Shown here in pieces: positions 17,364 through 26,245 of a stretch of 64,000 nucleotides of DNA; the first letter of the stretch is position 1; each line of letters starts with the position of its first letter. A model generated the notes under the pieces. The model had not been told where the DNA came from. It searched no databases and saw nothing but the letters and a program-made list of their open reading frames with translations. The stretch is from Marisalimonas sp016777705 (GTDB taxonomy: Bacteria > Pseudomonadota > Alphaproteobacteria > Puniceispirillales > Marisalimonadaceae), in assembly GCF_047717795.1 (NCBI RefSeq), contig NZ_CP159808.1:1116001-1180000 (forward strand). Direction: 5' to 3'. A program made the translations under genes and the position numbers.

Positions 17364-18474
17364 AATTAAAAGCGTTATCAATAAATTTTTTAGCAAGAGG
17401 TAATGCATCTTTGTTATATTTACTTATCAAATCTAATACGTTTTTTGACATTTCCTTATCTTTTAAAATTCCTGCAACCTGGACACCAAGTCTTAACACT
17501 TGAGGGTTTTCAGGAGTTAATTTTAAAAGCCTTTTAATTATAGGTCTTTCTTTCTCTATTTTTCTATCTATATGATAAGTTATTGCCAAAGAAAGAAGAG
17601 AATTTGGACTCATTGGATCAAGTTTAATACTTTTTTCAAGAAATTTGGTAGATCTTTTCAGATCCCCTAACCTTCCAAAAGTTTGTCCAGCCTGATCTAT
17701 TAACTGTTTGTTATTGGATTTCCAGCAATAATTATCAATATTTTTTGTAATTTTTTTGTCTAATTTTTCATTTGTATTAAATGAAATATCTAAGTTGTCG
17801 GCACAAAGTCTAATATACTTACCTGTTTTTAAGAACTGGTCTTTATATATTTCATTAGTATTTTTTAATACATCATTTATCAACACAATAGGTATTATTT
17901 CATTAATGTTTCCGTCGCCAGAAGCCAGTATTCCAACAAAATTTCCATCTTCATCAACAGCTACCCCTCCACTATTACCTGGTAAACTGTTGGCAGTAGT
18001 ATGAATTCTACCTTGAGGATATTTTGTTATATCTGAAAATGAAATAATTTTACCTTTTTTATATATTCTATTTGAATTCCTACCTTGATCAAATGCTACA
18101 ACATTGATAAAGCCTTTAATTTTTTTTGAGTAGATTAATTCATTAGGAATATCTTTTTCTTTGTTTAAAGTTAACAAGGCTAAATCAGCAGGGAAATTAT
18201 GGGCTAATGGGAATGCTTTTTTAATTTTTCCATCATTAAATTTAATTATAAATTGTTTATGATCTTCTACAACATGTCTATTAGTAATAATTAAATTTTC
18301 ATTAATGATTGTACCACTTGCAATCATCATAGGTGTTTTGATACCAACCACTTTATCTAATACATTACAAATTTTTTTAATATTCGTACATTTTTTAGAA
18401 GCTGAAAAAGCGTTATTTGAAAAAATAAATGCATATAATACAAGGATATAAAATAATAATTTAAACTTATGCAT
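17356..18474 (-). CDS. Exported trypsin-like serine protease with C-terminal TPR-like repeats
   Basis: The 372-residue protein starts with a signal peptide ending near residue 25. The chymotrypsin-fold triad is visible as His67 (TNRHVV), Asp97 (ADLALL) and Ser168 (GNSGG), as in the DegP/S1 family. There is no PDZ domain. Instead residues about 260-370 form tetratricopeptide-like helices (TFGRLGDLKRSTKFLEKSI, DPMSPNSLLSLAITYHID), which may hold partner proteins. It is convergent with the S8 protease gene. Two Cys pairs near residues 29/36 and others could form disulfides. Confidence 0.85.
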   Translation of the reverse strand: MHKFKLLFYILVLYAFIFSNNAFSASKKCTNIKKICNVLDKVVGIKTPMMIASGTIINENLIITNRHVVEDHKQFIIKFNDGKIKKAFPLAHNFPADLALLTLNKEKDIPNELIYSKKIKGFINVVAFDQGRNSNRIYKKGKIISFSDITKYPQGRIHTTANSLPGNSGGVAVDEDGNFVGILASGDGNINEIIPIVLINDVLKNTNEIYKDQFLKTGKYIRLCADNLDISFNTNEKLDKKITKNIDNYCWKSNNKQLIDQAGQTFGRLGDLKRSTKFLEKSIKLDPMSPNSLLSLAITYHIDRKIEKERPIIKRLLKLTPENPQVLRLGVQVAGILKDKEMSKNVLDLISKYNKDALPLAKKFIDNAFNSN

Positions 18475-18478
18475 TAAC

Positions 18479-18946
18479 TTAATTCTTTTTTATTAGATAT
18501 TTGTGAATACCTTTGAAAACCAGGATTTTTTTTTGATTAAAAATTGTTGCCTCCATTTCAATAATACCTGTTGAATTTTGAGGTGTCAGTTTAGTTATTG
18601 TAAGTTCTGGATATAATGTATCCTCTCTATAAACAGCTTTTAACATTTTACCTGACACCTCTATCAAACCAATTAAGCTATTTTTTACTTCACTTGGAAA
18701 CGTACCCGCACCTGCTGCTGTTTGTATAAAAACTTGAAGTCCGTGGGCTAGCATATTTGGATGCCCCCTTTCTCTGCAATACTCAACATCATAGTGAATT
18801 GGATCGTTGTCACCTGATGCAGCCTGAAACATGGAAAAAACACCACTAGTTTGAGTTCTAGATGGCAAAAGATATTTGTCACCTATCGAAAAATCATCAA
18901 AGTATTTACCCTGATTACTACTCAAATTATTATCTGAATTAATCAT
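18479..18946 (-). CDS. MaoC-like hotdog dehydratase
   Basis: The 155-residue protein has the MaoC/R-hydratase pattern: GKYFDDFSIGD at the start, then FQAASGDNDPIHYDVEYCRE with the Asp and His hydratase residues, and MLAHGLQVFIQTAAGAG. It probably hydrates an enoyl-CoA. ATG 18946 is chosen over a TTG 12 codons upstream, which has no ribosome binding site and adds a non-conserved stretch. Its short gap to the protease gene downstream (4 bases) suggests co-transcription without an obvious functional link. Confidence 0.85.
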   Translation of the reverse strand: MINSDNNLSSNQGKYFDDFSIGDKYLLPSRTQTSGVFSMFQAASGDNDPIHYDVEYCRERGHPNMLAHGLQVFIQTAAGAGTFPSEVKNSLIGLIEVSGKMLKAVYREDTLYPELTITKLTPQNSTGIIEMEATIFNQKKILVFKGIHKYLIKKN

Positions 18947-19055
18947 AAATAATAAATTATTCTTCAATGATACAAATAGCAAGGTTTGATATTAACCTTT
19001 ATTTATAATTTGATATATGATCCTATAATTTCATAACATAAATTTGAGGTGATAT

Positions 19056-19880
19056 ATGAACCGATTAAAAAACAAAATAGCATTAATCACTGGTGGAGCT
19101 AAAGGTTTAGGAGCATCCATTGCACAGCATTTTTTTAACGAAGGTGCAGAAGTCATCATATGCGACATAAATATAGACAAAGCTCAGAAAACAGCTAACA
19201 AATTAAATGGAAATGCTTATTATATGGACGTTTCAAACTCCAGTAGTGTTCAAAATGTATTTCGTAAAATTGAAACCAAATTTAAACATTTAGATATACT
19301 CGTTAATAATGCAGGTATAAATGGCTTTGAGAAAAGGCAAGATTTACTTGATGAAAGAATTAAAATTAATAATCAACAAAGCAAAGAATTTTCTGAAACA
19401 GGTAAAATTGAAAGCCATTTTGATGTAACAGTCAATATGAGTGACGAAGAATGGATTACTATGATATCGATTTATTTAAATGGTACTTTTTTCTGCACAC
19501 GTGAGGCTCTAAAGATTATGAATAACATAAATAAAGGCTCTATTATTAACATGGGATCTGTTCTTGGAACAACCGGTGGCCCTTCCTCTCCCCATTACTC
19601 TGCTGCTAAAGCTGCAATTTTAGGGTTCACTCGAGCTACAGCTAGAGAACTAGCCTCAAGAAATATAAGAGTAAATGCAATTGCCCCAGGCTATATAGAT
19701 ACAGATATGACTAGCAGTCTTGGAGATGTAAAGAAAATAGTAAAATCAGGCACTCCTATGAAAAAATTTGGAGAAGTAGAAGACATTTCATGGGCAGCAG
19801 TATATCTGGCGTCTGAGGAAGCTAAGTTTGTTACTGGACAAACTCTTTCACCAAATGGTGGATTTGTAATGAGCCAATAA
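19056..19880 (+). CDS. Short-chain dehydrogenase/reductase
   Basis: The 274-residue SDR carries TGGAKGLG (NAD site), the NNAG motif, Ser in INMGSVLG, YSAAK (catalytic Tyr and Lys) and VNAIAPGYIDTDM. An insert of about 35 charged residues between NNAG and the catalytic Ser (around residues 90-125) is longer than usual for the family. A GAGGTGA ribosome binding site precedes the ATG. It is divergent from the MaoC-like gene, and both could act on acyl or hydroxyacyl substrates, but this is inference. Confidence 0.9.
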   Translation: MNRLKNKIALITGGAKGLGASIAQHFFNEGAEVIICDINIDKAQKTANKLNGNAYYMDVSNSSSVQNVFRKIETKFKHLDILVNNAGINGFEKRQDLLDERIKINNQQSKEFSETGKIESHFDVTVNMSDEEWITMISIYLNGTFFCTREALKIMNNINKGSIINMGSVLGTTGGPSSPHYSAAKAAILGFTRATARELASRNIRVNAIAPGYIDTDMTSSLGDVKKIVKSGTPMKKFGEVEDISWAAVYLASEEAKFVTGQTLSPNGGFVMSQ

Positions 19881-19882
19881 AC

Positions 19883-20245
19883 TTAATATATCAGGGTTTT
19901 ATCGGTTGAAAGAACTAAATCTAACAAAGTTTTTGGTAAAACTTTTTTAATCCCCTTACCTTGAAGGTCATTATTAGTTATTCCCCTATTTTCACATGAC
20001 ATAGAAGAAACATATAAACATACACCTTTTTCTTTAAGTATTTTCATATGCTCCTCTAATTTACCAGTACCCAATCCAACCAAGTTATCAATTATAATAT
20101 CTCTTACTAACTGAACACCGTCTCCGGAAAGAAACACTTCAACTCGGTGCCCCTCTTCAGTGGCAGTTCTTGCGAGCAAAAAAGCTAACATTGCTTTTGA
20201 GGCGTCATTTGGACCTGAAATTATATGAAATAAAATACTAGACAA
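19883..20245 (-). CDS. DsrE-family protein
   Basis: This 120-residue protein has the DsrE/DsrF-like fold: an early strand LFHIISGPNDASKAMLAFLLA, VEVFLSGDGVQLV and a Cys-containing CLYVSSMSCENRGI segment where sulfur-carrying family members hold their active Cys. It may take part in sulfur relay or serve as a small accessory protein. It starts with TTG at 20245 and follows the cox genes on the same strand, separated from coxM by a 40-bp palindrome. Its start codon touches that palindrome and no good ribosome binding site is seen. Confidence 0.75.
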   Translation of the reverse strand: MSSILFHIISGPNDASKAMLAFLLARTATEEGHRVEVFLSGDGVQLVRDIIIDNLVGLGTGKLEEHMKILKEKGVCLYVSSMSCENRGITNNDLQGKGIKKVLPKTLLDLVLSTDKTLIY

Positions 20246-20285
20246 TTAATAACCATTATAATTTTAAAATTATAATGGTTATTAA
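20246..20285. repeat. 40-bp perfect palindrome between coxM and dsrE-like gene
   Basis: The sequence from 20246 to 20265 is the exact reverse complement of 20266 to 20285, with no loop: the arms run TTAATAACCATTATAATTTT and back. It lies after the coxM stop and directly before the DsrE start on the minus strand. It could be a transcription terminator or mRNA-end structure for coxSLM, or a dyad operator for the next gene. No long T-run follows, so a standard Rho-independent terminator is uncertain. Confidence 0.75.
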
Positions 20286-20318
20286 GATTGATATAGAATT
20301 CAAATCTAAATTAAAATT

Positions 20319-21116
20319 TTATGTGATTATTTCTTTTAAAGCTCTTTTTGCCATTTCTTTAATCAAATTAGCTCTATAATTACTACTTGCATGAATATCA
20401 CTAATCAGACCATCAGACGATATGCTCAAAGTATCAAGCGATTCTAAAGTGCAACTAGAAGAAAGAGCATTTTCAATTTCAGATGATCTAAAAACTCCAT
20501 TTTCACTAGCCCCTGTTATAGCAACATTAACTTTATTACCGGTTTTAGCCATAAAAACTCCAACCATGGCATACCTAGAAGCAGGATTAGGAAATTTAAT
20601 ATATGCAGATTTATCAGGGATAGGAAAGGTGATTTGAGTTATAATTTCGTTTGAATTAAGAGCTGTTTCAAACATTCCTATAAAATAATCCTCTGATGAT
20701 ATAGACCTCATATTTGTTGTAATGGTAGCATCTAAAGCTAAAACTGCTGAGGGATAACAGGCGCCAGGGTCATTATTTGCAACTGAACCTCCCATTGTTC
20801 CACAGTTTCTTACCATATGGTCGCCTATACCTCCTGCTAACTTGGCTAATGAAGGAATAGATTTTTTTATGTCTACAGAGCTTGCTACGTCACAATGCCT
20901 TGTCATTGATCCAATGACAACGTTAGTTGATGTAACAGATATACCACTAAGATTAGAATCTTTTAGATCTATTAATAAATCTGACGTTGCTAACCTTGCT
21001 TTTAAAGTTGGAATTAAAGTCATTCCACCAGCAAGATATTTCCCTTCTTGAGATTTATCAAATTCTGCTACAGCTGATGTGGTATTTGAAGGCTTTGTAT
21101 ATTGTAATTCATACAT
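20319..21116 (-). CDS. coxM: FAD-binding medium subunit of a CO-dehydrogenase-like molybdoenzyme
   Basis: This 265-residue flavoprotein subunit passes electrons from the iron-sulfur subunit to the acceptor. The FAD sites are visible as KYLAGGMTLIPTLK (residues about 27-40) and MVRNCGTMGGSVANNDPG (about 100-117). CutM domain features continue to the C-terminus. It is the third gene of the S-L-M operon. The symbol is given by family position; whether the enzyme oxidises CO is not shown, since its large subunit is form II. Confidence 0.88.
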   Translation of the reverse strand: MYELQYTKPSNTTSAVAEFDKSQEGKYLAGGMTLIPTLKARLATSDLLIDLKDSNLSGISVTSTNVVIGSMTRHCDVASSVDIKKSIPSLAKLAGGIGDHMVRNCGTMGGSVANNDPGACYPSAVLALDATITTNMRSISSEDYFIGMFETALNSNEIITQITFPIPDKSAYIKFPNPASRYAMVGVFMAKTGNKVNVAITGASENGVFRSSEIENALSSSCTLESLDTLSISSDGLISDIHASSNYRANLIKEMAKRALKEIIT

Positions 21117-21132
21117 TTATTTCTCCATTATT

Positions 21133-23499
21133 TTATTTTTTTGAAGCATTATTAATAGCGTTCCATATTTTTTCAGGTGTAGCTGGCATTGAAATATCAT
21201 CAACACCAAGTTCCGATAATGCATCAACCACCGCATTAATGACGGCAGGTGGAGAACCAATTGCACCAACTTCGCCACAGCCTTTTACTCCTAATGAGTT
21301 GTGAGTACATAGTGTAACTTCATTACCAACATTGAAATTAACTAGATCGTCAGCTCTTGGCATTGTATAATCCATATAAGAGCCAGATAATAATTGACCA
21401 TTATCATCATAAGCTGCATTTTCTAAAAGAGCTTGACCAATACCCTGAGCTAAACCTCCGTGTATTTGACCTTCTACGATCATAGGATTAATTACTTTTC
21501 CTACGTCATCTACAGCAGTCATACCCTCAACCTTGACTTCACCAGTATTAGGATTGATTTCAACCTCACATATATGACAACCTCCAGGGTAAGTAAAATT
21601 AAGTGGATCATAAAAAGCTTTTTCGTCTAAGCCTGGTTCCAGCTCATCATGTGGGTAGTTATGAGGAACATATGCTGCAAGAGAAATATCAGCTAATGAC
21701 ATTGACTTATCAGTACCTGCTATTTCAAAATTACCATTATTAAGTTCAATGTCATCTGCTGAAGCTTCCATAATATGAGCAGCAATTTTTTTGGCTTTAG
21801 CAACAACTTTATCCATAGCCTTTGCTATTGCTTCCCCGCCAACTGCTAATGAACGTGAACCATAAGTACCCATTCCAAAAGGAATATTATTTGTATCACC
21901 ATGACTAATTTCAACCATATCAGTTGAGATACCCAATTTATCACTTACTAATTGAGCAAAAGTTGTTTCATGGCCTTGACCATGGCTGTGAGAGCCTGTG
22001 AAAACCGTAACAGAACCTGTAGGATGCACTCTTACCTCAGCACACTCAAATAATCCTGCTCTAGCTCCCAAAGAGCCTACAACTGCAGATGGAGCAATAC
22101 CACATGCCTCTAAGTAAGTAGAAAAACCAATACCCCTTAACATACCCTTTTTAGCAGATGCAGCTTTTCTAGCAGAGAAACCGTCATAATCTGCCTTTTT
22201 AAGAGCTGTATCTAATGTTGCAGTGTAATTTCCACTATCATATTGAAGAGCGACTGGCGTTTGATAAGGAAAAGCGTCAACAGGAATGAAGTTTTTTCGC
22301 CTTAAATCAACTTGGCTAATACCCATTTCTCTGGCTGCTTTATCAACAATTCGTTCAATTAAATAAGTAGCTTCTGGTCTACCTGCTCCACGATAAGCGT
22401 CGACTGGAACAGTGTTTGTAAATATAGACTTAACATTACAGTGTATTGCTGGGGTTGTATAAGTACCAGCCAACAAAGTTGCATATAAATATGTTGGGAC
22501 ACTTGAAGCAAAAGTTGATAAATAAGCACCCATATTAGCTAACGTATCAACTTTCAAAGCTAAGAATTTTCCATCTTTATCTAAAGCTAACTTTACTGAT
22601 GTTACATGATCTCTGCCATGAGCATCTGAAATAAAAGCTTCAGTTCTGTCTGATGTCCACTTAACAGGTCTTCTGATTTTATTAGAAGCCCATGTAACAA
22701 TTGCTTCTTCAGCATAATGAAAAATTTTGGAACCAAAACCACCACCTACATCAGGAGCAATAACTCTTAGTTTGTGTTCAGGTAAACCTAATACAAAAGC
22801 ACCCATTAACAATCTTATTACATGAGGGTTTTGACTTGTTGTATAAAGAGTATAATTACCCGTTGCATGCTCATAATCACCAATAGCTGCTCTGGTTTCC
22901 ATAGCATTAGGGATTAATCTATTATTTCTTATATCAAGACTAGTTATATGAGCAGCATTTGACATCGCGGTGTCAACAGCTTCACTATCACCAATTTCCC
23001 AATCATAACAAATATTACTTTCTATCTCCTCATGAACTAGACCTTTAGAACTATCTAAGGCGTCATTCATATTAATTATAACCGGCTTTTCATCAAAACT
23101 GACTTCGATTAATTCAGCTGCATTTTTAGCCTCTTCTATGCTTTCTGCGATTATTACAGCCAAAATTTCACCTACATATCTTACTTTATCCTTTGCAATA
23201 GGAGGGTGCGCAGGTTCTCGCATTGGAGTTCCATCTTTAGAGTCAACTTGCCAACCACATGGAATACTTCCCACCTCCATATCAGTGCCTACAAATATTT
23301 TGACAACTCCTTTTGCATTAGAAGCATCTTTGACATCTATTTTAAAATTTGCATGAGCTGTATTAGACCTAAACATGTATGAGTAAGTTTGATTAGGCCT
23401 ATTAATATCATCTGTATAATTACCTTCACCTACAAGAAATCTATAATCTTCTTTTCTTTTAACTGATACACCTATACCTGTTGCGCTTCCGTCTGGCAT
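21133..23499 (-). CDS. coxL: Molybdopterin-binding large subunit, form II CO-dehydrogenase-like
   Basis: The 788-residue subunit of the xanthine-oxidase family holds the molybdenum-cytosine dinucleotide cofactor. The active-site loop reads AYRGAGR at residues 368-374, the form II signature, rather than the Cys-containing AYxCSFR of form I CO dehydrogenase. VGGGFGSK (251-258) and the late GVKGCGEVGAIGSP with the catalytic Glu are present. The S-L-M gene order also matches form II. Form II enzymes have uncertain substrates and may be hydroxylases of other compounds, so CO oxidation should not be assumed. It follows coxS after 4 bases. Confidence 0.9.
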   Translation of the reverse strand: MPDGSATGIGVSVKRKEDYRFLVGEGNYTDDINRPNQTYSYMFRSNTAHANFKIDVKDASNAKGVVKIFVGTDMEVGSIPCGWQVDSKDGTPMREPAHPPIAKDKVRYVGEILAVIIAESIEEAKNAAELIEVSFDEKPVIINMNDALDSSKGLVHEEIESNICYDWEIGDSEAVDTAMSNAAHITSLDIRNNRLIPNAMETRAAIGDYEHATGNYTLYTTSQNPHVIRLLMGAFVLGLPEHKLRVIAPDVGGGFGSKIFHYAEEAIVTWASNKIRRPVKWTSDRTEAFISDAHGRDHVTSVKLALDKDGKFLALKVDTLANMGAYLSTFASSVPTYLYATLLAGTYTTPAIHCNVKSIFTNTVPVDAYRGAGRPEATYLIERIVDKAAREMGISQVDLRRKNFIPVDAFPYQTPVALQYDSGNYTATLDTALKKADYDGFSARKAASAKKGMLRGIGFSTYLEACGIAPSAVVGSLGARAGLFECAEVRVHPTGSVTVFTGSHSHGQGHETTFAQLVSDKLGISTDMVEISHGDTNNIPFGMGTYGSRSLAVGGEAIAKAMDKVVAKAKKIAAHIMEASADDIELNNGNFEIAGTDKSMSLADISLAAYVPHNYPHDELEPGLDEKAFYDPLNFTYPGGCHICEVEINPNTGEVKVEGMTAVDDVGKVINPMIVEGQIHGGLAQGIGQALLENAAYDDNGQLLSGSYMDYTMPRADDLVNFNVGNEVTLCTHNSLGVKGCGEVGAIGSPPAVINAVVDALSELGVDDISMPATPEKIWNAINNASKK

Positions 23500-23503
23500 T
23501 TAA

Positions 23504-23968
23504 CTATCTCCCCATTACTGTTGCAGCATCTTTGATTGATTTAACTATATTATGATAACCTGTACATCTACATATGTTACCCTCTAACCCCTTACGAATA
23601 TCGTCTTCTGTCATTTTAGGATTATTTTCTACTAACTTAATTGCACTCATAACCATACCCGGAGTACAATAACCACATTGAAGCCCATGATTTTCATGAA
23701 AAGCTTGTTGCATAGGATGTAACTCGTCACCATTTGAAATACCTTCAATAGTTACAATTTCAGCCCCATCAGCTTGCACTGCTAGATAAGCACAAGATTT
23801 AACTGCGTCACCATTTAAATGAATTGCACAAGCACCACACTGAGATGTATCACAACCAATATGTGTTCCAGTAAGGTTTAAATTTTCTCTTATAAAAGTA
23901 GATAACAAAGTGTTTGGTTTTACATTTGCGTTTATCTCTTTACCATTTATCTTTAAAGATATTTCCAT
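23504..23968 (-). CDS. coxS: Small [2Fe-2S] subunit of a CO-dehydrogenase-like molybdoenzyme
   Basis: The 154-residue subunit binds two [2Fe-2S] clusters. The plant-ferredoxin-like site is GCDTSQCGAC with a fourth Cys in VKSC (residues about 39-60). The second site is CGYCTPG and NICRCTGYHN (about 98-143). It is the first gene of the coxS-L-M operon and carries electrons from the molybdenum site to the FAD subunit. A GGGAGG ribosome binding site precedes the start on the minus strand. The upstream region holds two inverted repeats. Confidence 0.92.
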   Translation of the reverse strand: MEISLKINGKEINANVKPNTLLSTFIRENLNLTGTHIGCDTSQCGACAIHLNGDAVKSCAYLAVQADGAEIVTIEGISNGDELHPMQQAFHENHGLQCGYCTPGMVMSAIKLVENNPKMTEDDIRKGLEGNICRCTGYHNIVKSIKDAATVMGR

Positions 23969-24031
23969 TAAAAGCCTCCCCCAAAAGCAATATTTTTTTT
24001 CAAAAATCTGCGACTTTAAAAAATTTTAATA

Positions 24032-24049
24032 TGTGATAGATTAATCACA
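24032..24049. promoter_or_regulatory. Inverted repeat, possible operator of the cox divergent promoter
   Basis: TGTGAT and ATCACA form perfect six-base arms with a six-base spacer. The half-sites resemble CRP/FNR-family boxes, but the distance between TGTGA and TCACA is eight bases rather than the six of E. coli CRP sites. It lies in the gap between coxS (read left) and the MoxR gene (read right), where it could control both. Confidence 0.4.
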
Positions 24050-24058
24050 ATTAAATTC

Positions 24059-24075
24059 TGCATAATTTTTATGCA
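24059..24075. promoter_or_regulatory. Second inverted repeat in the cox divergent promoter
   Basis: TGCATAA and TTATGCA form perfect seven-base arms around TTT. It lies ten bases to the right of the first inverted repeat. It could be a second operator or part of a leader hairpin of the MoxR transcript. No nearby regulator gene is visible in the window. Confidence 0.4.
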
Positions 24076-24132
24076 AATAGCTATTTTTTTTTAGTTAACA
24101 AGATAAATACTTGACAAAATTGGGAGCATTTT

Positions 24133-25026
24133 ATGCTTGAAATCAATAATATTACTAAGAAAGATCAGATTTCAGAAAGCCTTTCTGAAGTAGGATACAT
24201 ATCTAACGTCGGATTAAGTACTGCTATATATTTAACGCTAAAACTCAAAAAACCAATTCTTCTTGAAGGAGAAGCTGGTGTAGGTAAAACAGATTTAGCT
24301 AAATCATTATCAATAATATTAGATAAACCACTCATAAGGCTTCAATGTTATGAAGGTTTAGATATGGCTTCAGCTGCGTATGAATGGAATTTTGCAGCAC
24401 AAATGATATCTATTCAAAAAGGCGATACAGAAAATATTTATTCAAAAAAATTCCTTCAAGAGAGACCTTTACTTAAATCTATTAATAATACTGATAACTT
24501 CCCTATTTTATTAATTGATGAAATTGACAGAGCTGACCCCCCTTTTGAAGCTTTTCTTTTGGAGATATTATCAGATTGGCAAATAACTATTCCAGAAATT
24601 GGTACCATTAAAGCCAAAGAGCCACCTATTGTTATTATTACTTCAAATAGAACTAGAGAAATACATGACGCATTAAAAAGAAGGTGCCTTTATCATTTCG
24701 TTGATTATCCAGATCTTGAACAAGAATTAAAAATACTTCAATCTAGAGTTCCAAATATTAGAGAAGATTTATCAGTTGCAATTGTTCATTTTGTTAAAGA
24801 ATTAAGAAAAATTGAATTTTTCAAACAACCAGGAATTGCAGAGACAATTGATTGGGCTCAGGCAATGGTAGAGTTAAATTATATTACAATTGATCCTGAG
24901 GTTTTAGAGTCCACAATTGGAGCACTGTTAAAAAATCAAGATGACATTAGAAAATTAAAGGAAAGTGAAGCAGCTAAAATATTAACAATAATCCAAACTG
25001 AGATATCTCTAATTAATAGAAAGTAA
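24133..25026 (+). CDS. coxD: MoxR-family AAA ATPase, CoxD-like
   Basis: This 297-residue AAA+ ATPase has Walker A GEAGVGKTD (residues about 49-57), Walker B ILLIDEIDRAD near residue 130 and the sensor region IITSNRTREIHDALKRRC near 175. CoxD helps to insert the sulfido/copper or otherwise mature the molybdenum site of CO dehydrogenases. It is followed after 11 bases by a CoxE-like von Willebrand factor gene, its usual partner, and is divergent from the coxSLM operon. GGGAG at 24122-24126 supports the ATG. The YPDLEQEL segment near 195 is typical of the CoxD branch. Confidence 0.88.
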   Translation: MLEINNITKKDQISESLSEVGYISNVGLSTAIYLTLKLKKPILLEGEAGVGKTDLAKSLSIILDKPLIRLQCYEGLDMASAAYEWNFAAQMISIQKGDTENIYSKKFLQERPLLKSINNTDNFPILLIDEIDRADPPFEAFLLEILSDWQITIPEIGTIKAKEPPIVIITSNRTREIHDALKRRCLYHFVDYPDLEQELKILQSRVPNIREDLSVAIVHFVKELRKIEFFKQPGIAETIDWAQAMVELNYITIDPEVLESTIGALLKNQDDIRKLKESEAAKILTIIQTEISLINRK

Positions 25027-25037
25027 GGTAAAAAATA

Positions 25038-26213
25038 TTGAATTCAACACCTTCTATTGATAATAAAGAAACAAAACTTCTAGATAATATTTTACGTTTT
25101 ATTAGATTACTTAGAAAATCTGGTGTTAAAGTTGGAAATAAATCTTCTATAGACACTCTTAAATCAATTAAAATTCTAAAAATTGGTAATAGAAAAGAAT
25201 TTTATTGGGCACTCTTTTCAAACTTAATAAATAGAAATGAAGATAAAGAAATATTTGACCAATGCTTTTATTTATTTTGGCAAAATCCAAAAATAATGGA
25301 ACAAATGTTTAATTTATTGTTACCACAAATAGGTAATCAGAAAGCACCAGAAAATAAAAAAGAAAAAACTATAAAACGAATTAATGACCTTATACAAAAA
25401 CCAAGTATAGATAAAAAAGAAGATCAAAAAGACGAAGTAGTTTTTGATGCTCAGATGTCATGGTCAAATAAATCAACTATTAAATCAAAAGATTTTGAAA
25501 TGATGTCTTTAGACGAAATAAATGTAGCTAAACAAGAAATAAAAAAATTATTAATAAACTTTAAAAAAGATAAAACACGACGATGGAATAAATTAGATAA
25601 TGGCATGAAAATATCACCAAAGGAGACTATTAAAAAAGGATTGAAGAATAATGGGTTAATAAACTTGGTATACAGAGCAAGATTTAAAAAAAATAAACCA
25701 TTAGTAATATTAATAGATATTTCAGGTTCAATGGAAAGTTACAGTAGAATTATGCTCTTTTTTAGTCACTTATTATTAGAAATTCATAAAAATATAGAAG
25801 TTTTTATTTTTGGAACAAAATTAACAAAAATAACCAAATTACTTAATAATAAAGATGTTGATTTTGCATTAGATAAGATTGGAATTTCAGTTACTGACTG
25901 GTCAGGAGGAACAAAGATAGCAAGTTCAATTCACGAGTTCAATCAGAAGTGGGCTAGAAGAACATTAACTCACAATCAAACTTTATTACTTATTTCTGAT
26001 GGCTTAGAAAGAGATGATGAGAATAACTTAGCAACGGAGATAAAAAGACTGTCTATGTTTGCATCAAACTTAATATGGCTTAACCCATTATTAAGATATA
26101 AGGATTTTGAACCAAAAGTAAAAAGTATCCAGACAATTTTAAAAAGAGTTGATAGATTTATTCCTATTCACAACGTTAATTCAATTAAACACTTAGTTGA
26201 AAAAATTTTATAA
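25038..26213 (+). CDS. coxE: VWA-domain protein, CoxE-like
   Basis: The 391-residue protein starts with TTG at 25038 and ends with a von Willebrand factor A domain. The metal-ion-dependent adhesion motif LIDISGSMESY (residues about 228-238) and the later SDGLERDD are intact. The first half is charged and includes a Lys-rich linker around residues 110-140. CoxE proteins act with CoxD on the molybdenum hydroxylase. The 11-base gap to coxD indicates an operon, and the nitrilase follows after 32 bases. Confidence 0.85.
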   Translation: MNSTPSIDNKETKLLDNILRFIRLLRKSGVKVGNKSSIDTLKSIKILKIGNRKEFYWALFSNLINRNEDKEIFDQCFYLFWQNPKIMEQMFNLLLPQIGNQKAPENKKEKTIKRINDLIQKPSIDKKEDQKDEVVFDAQMSWSNKSTIKSKDFEMMSLDEINVAKQEIKKLLINFKKDKTRRWNKLDNGMKISPKETIKKGLKNNGLINLVYRARFKKNKPLVILIDISGSMESYSRIMLFFSHLLLEIHKNIEVFIFGTKLTKITKLLNNKDVDFALDKIGISVTDWSGGTKIASSIHEFNQKWARRTLTHNQTLLLISDGLERDDENNLATEIKRLSMFASNLIWLNPLLRYKDFEPKVKSIQTILKRVDRFIPIHNVNSIKHLVEKIL

Positions 26214-26245
26214 TTTAAGTTTAAAAATAATAAAGGATTATAAAT

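Noticed and set aside
24111..24116. TTGACA as a -35 box for the MoxR gene
   Set aside because: It lies only 16 bases before the start codon, too close for a promoter of that gene.
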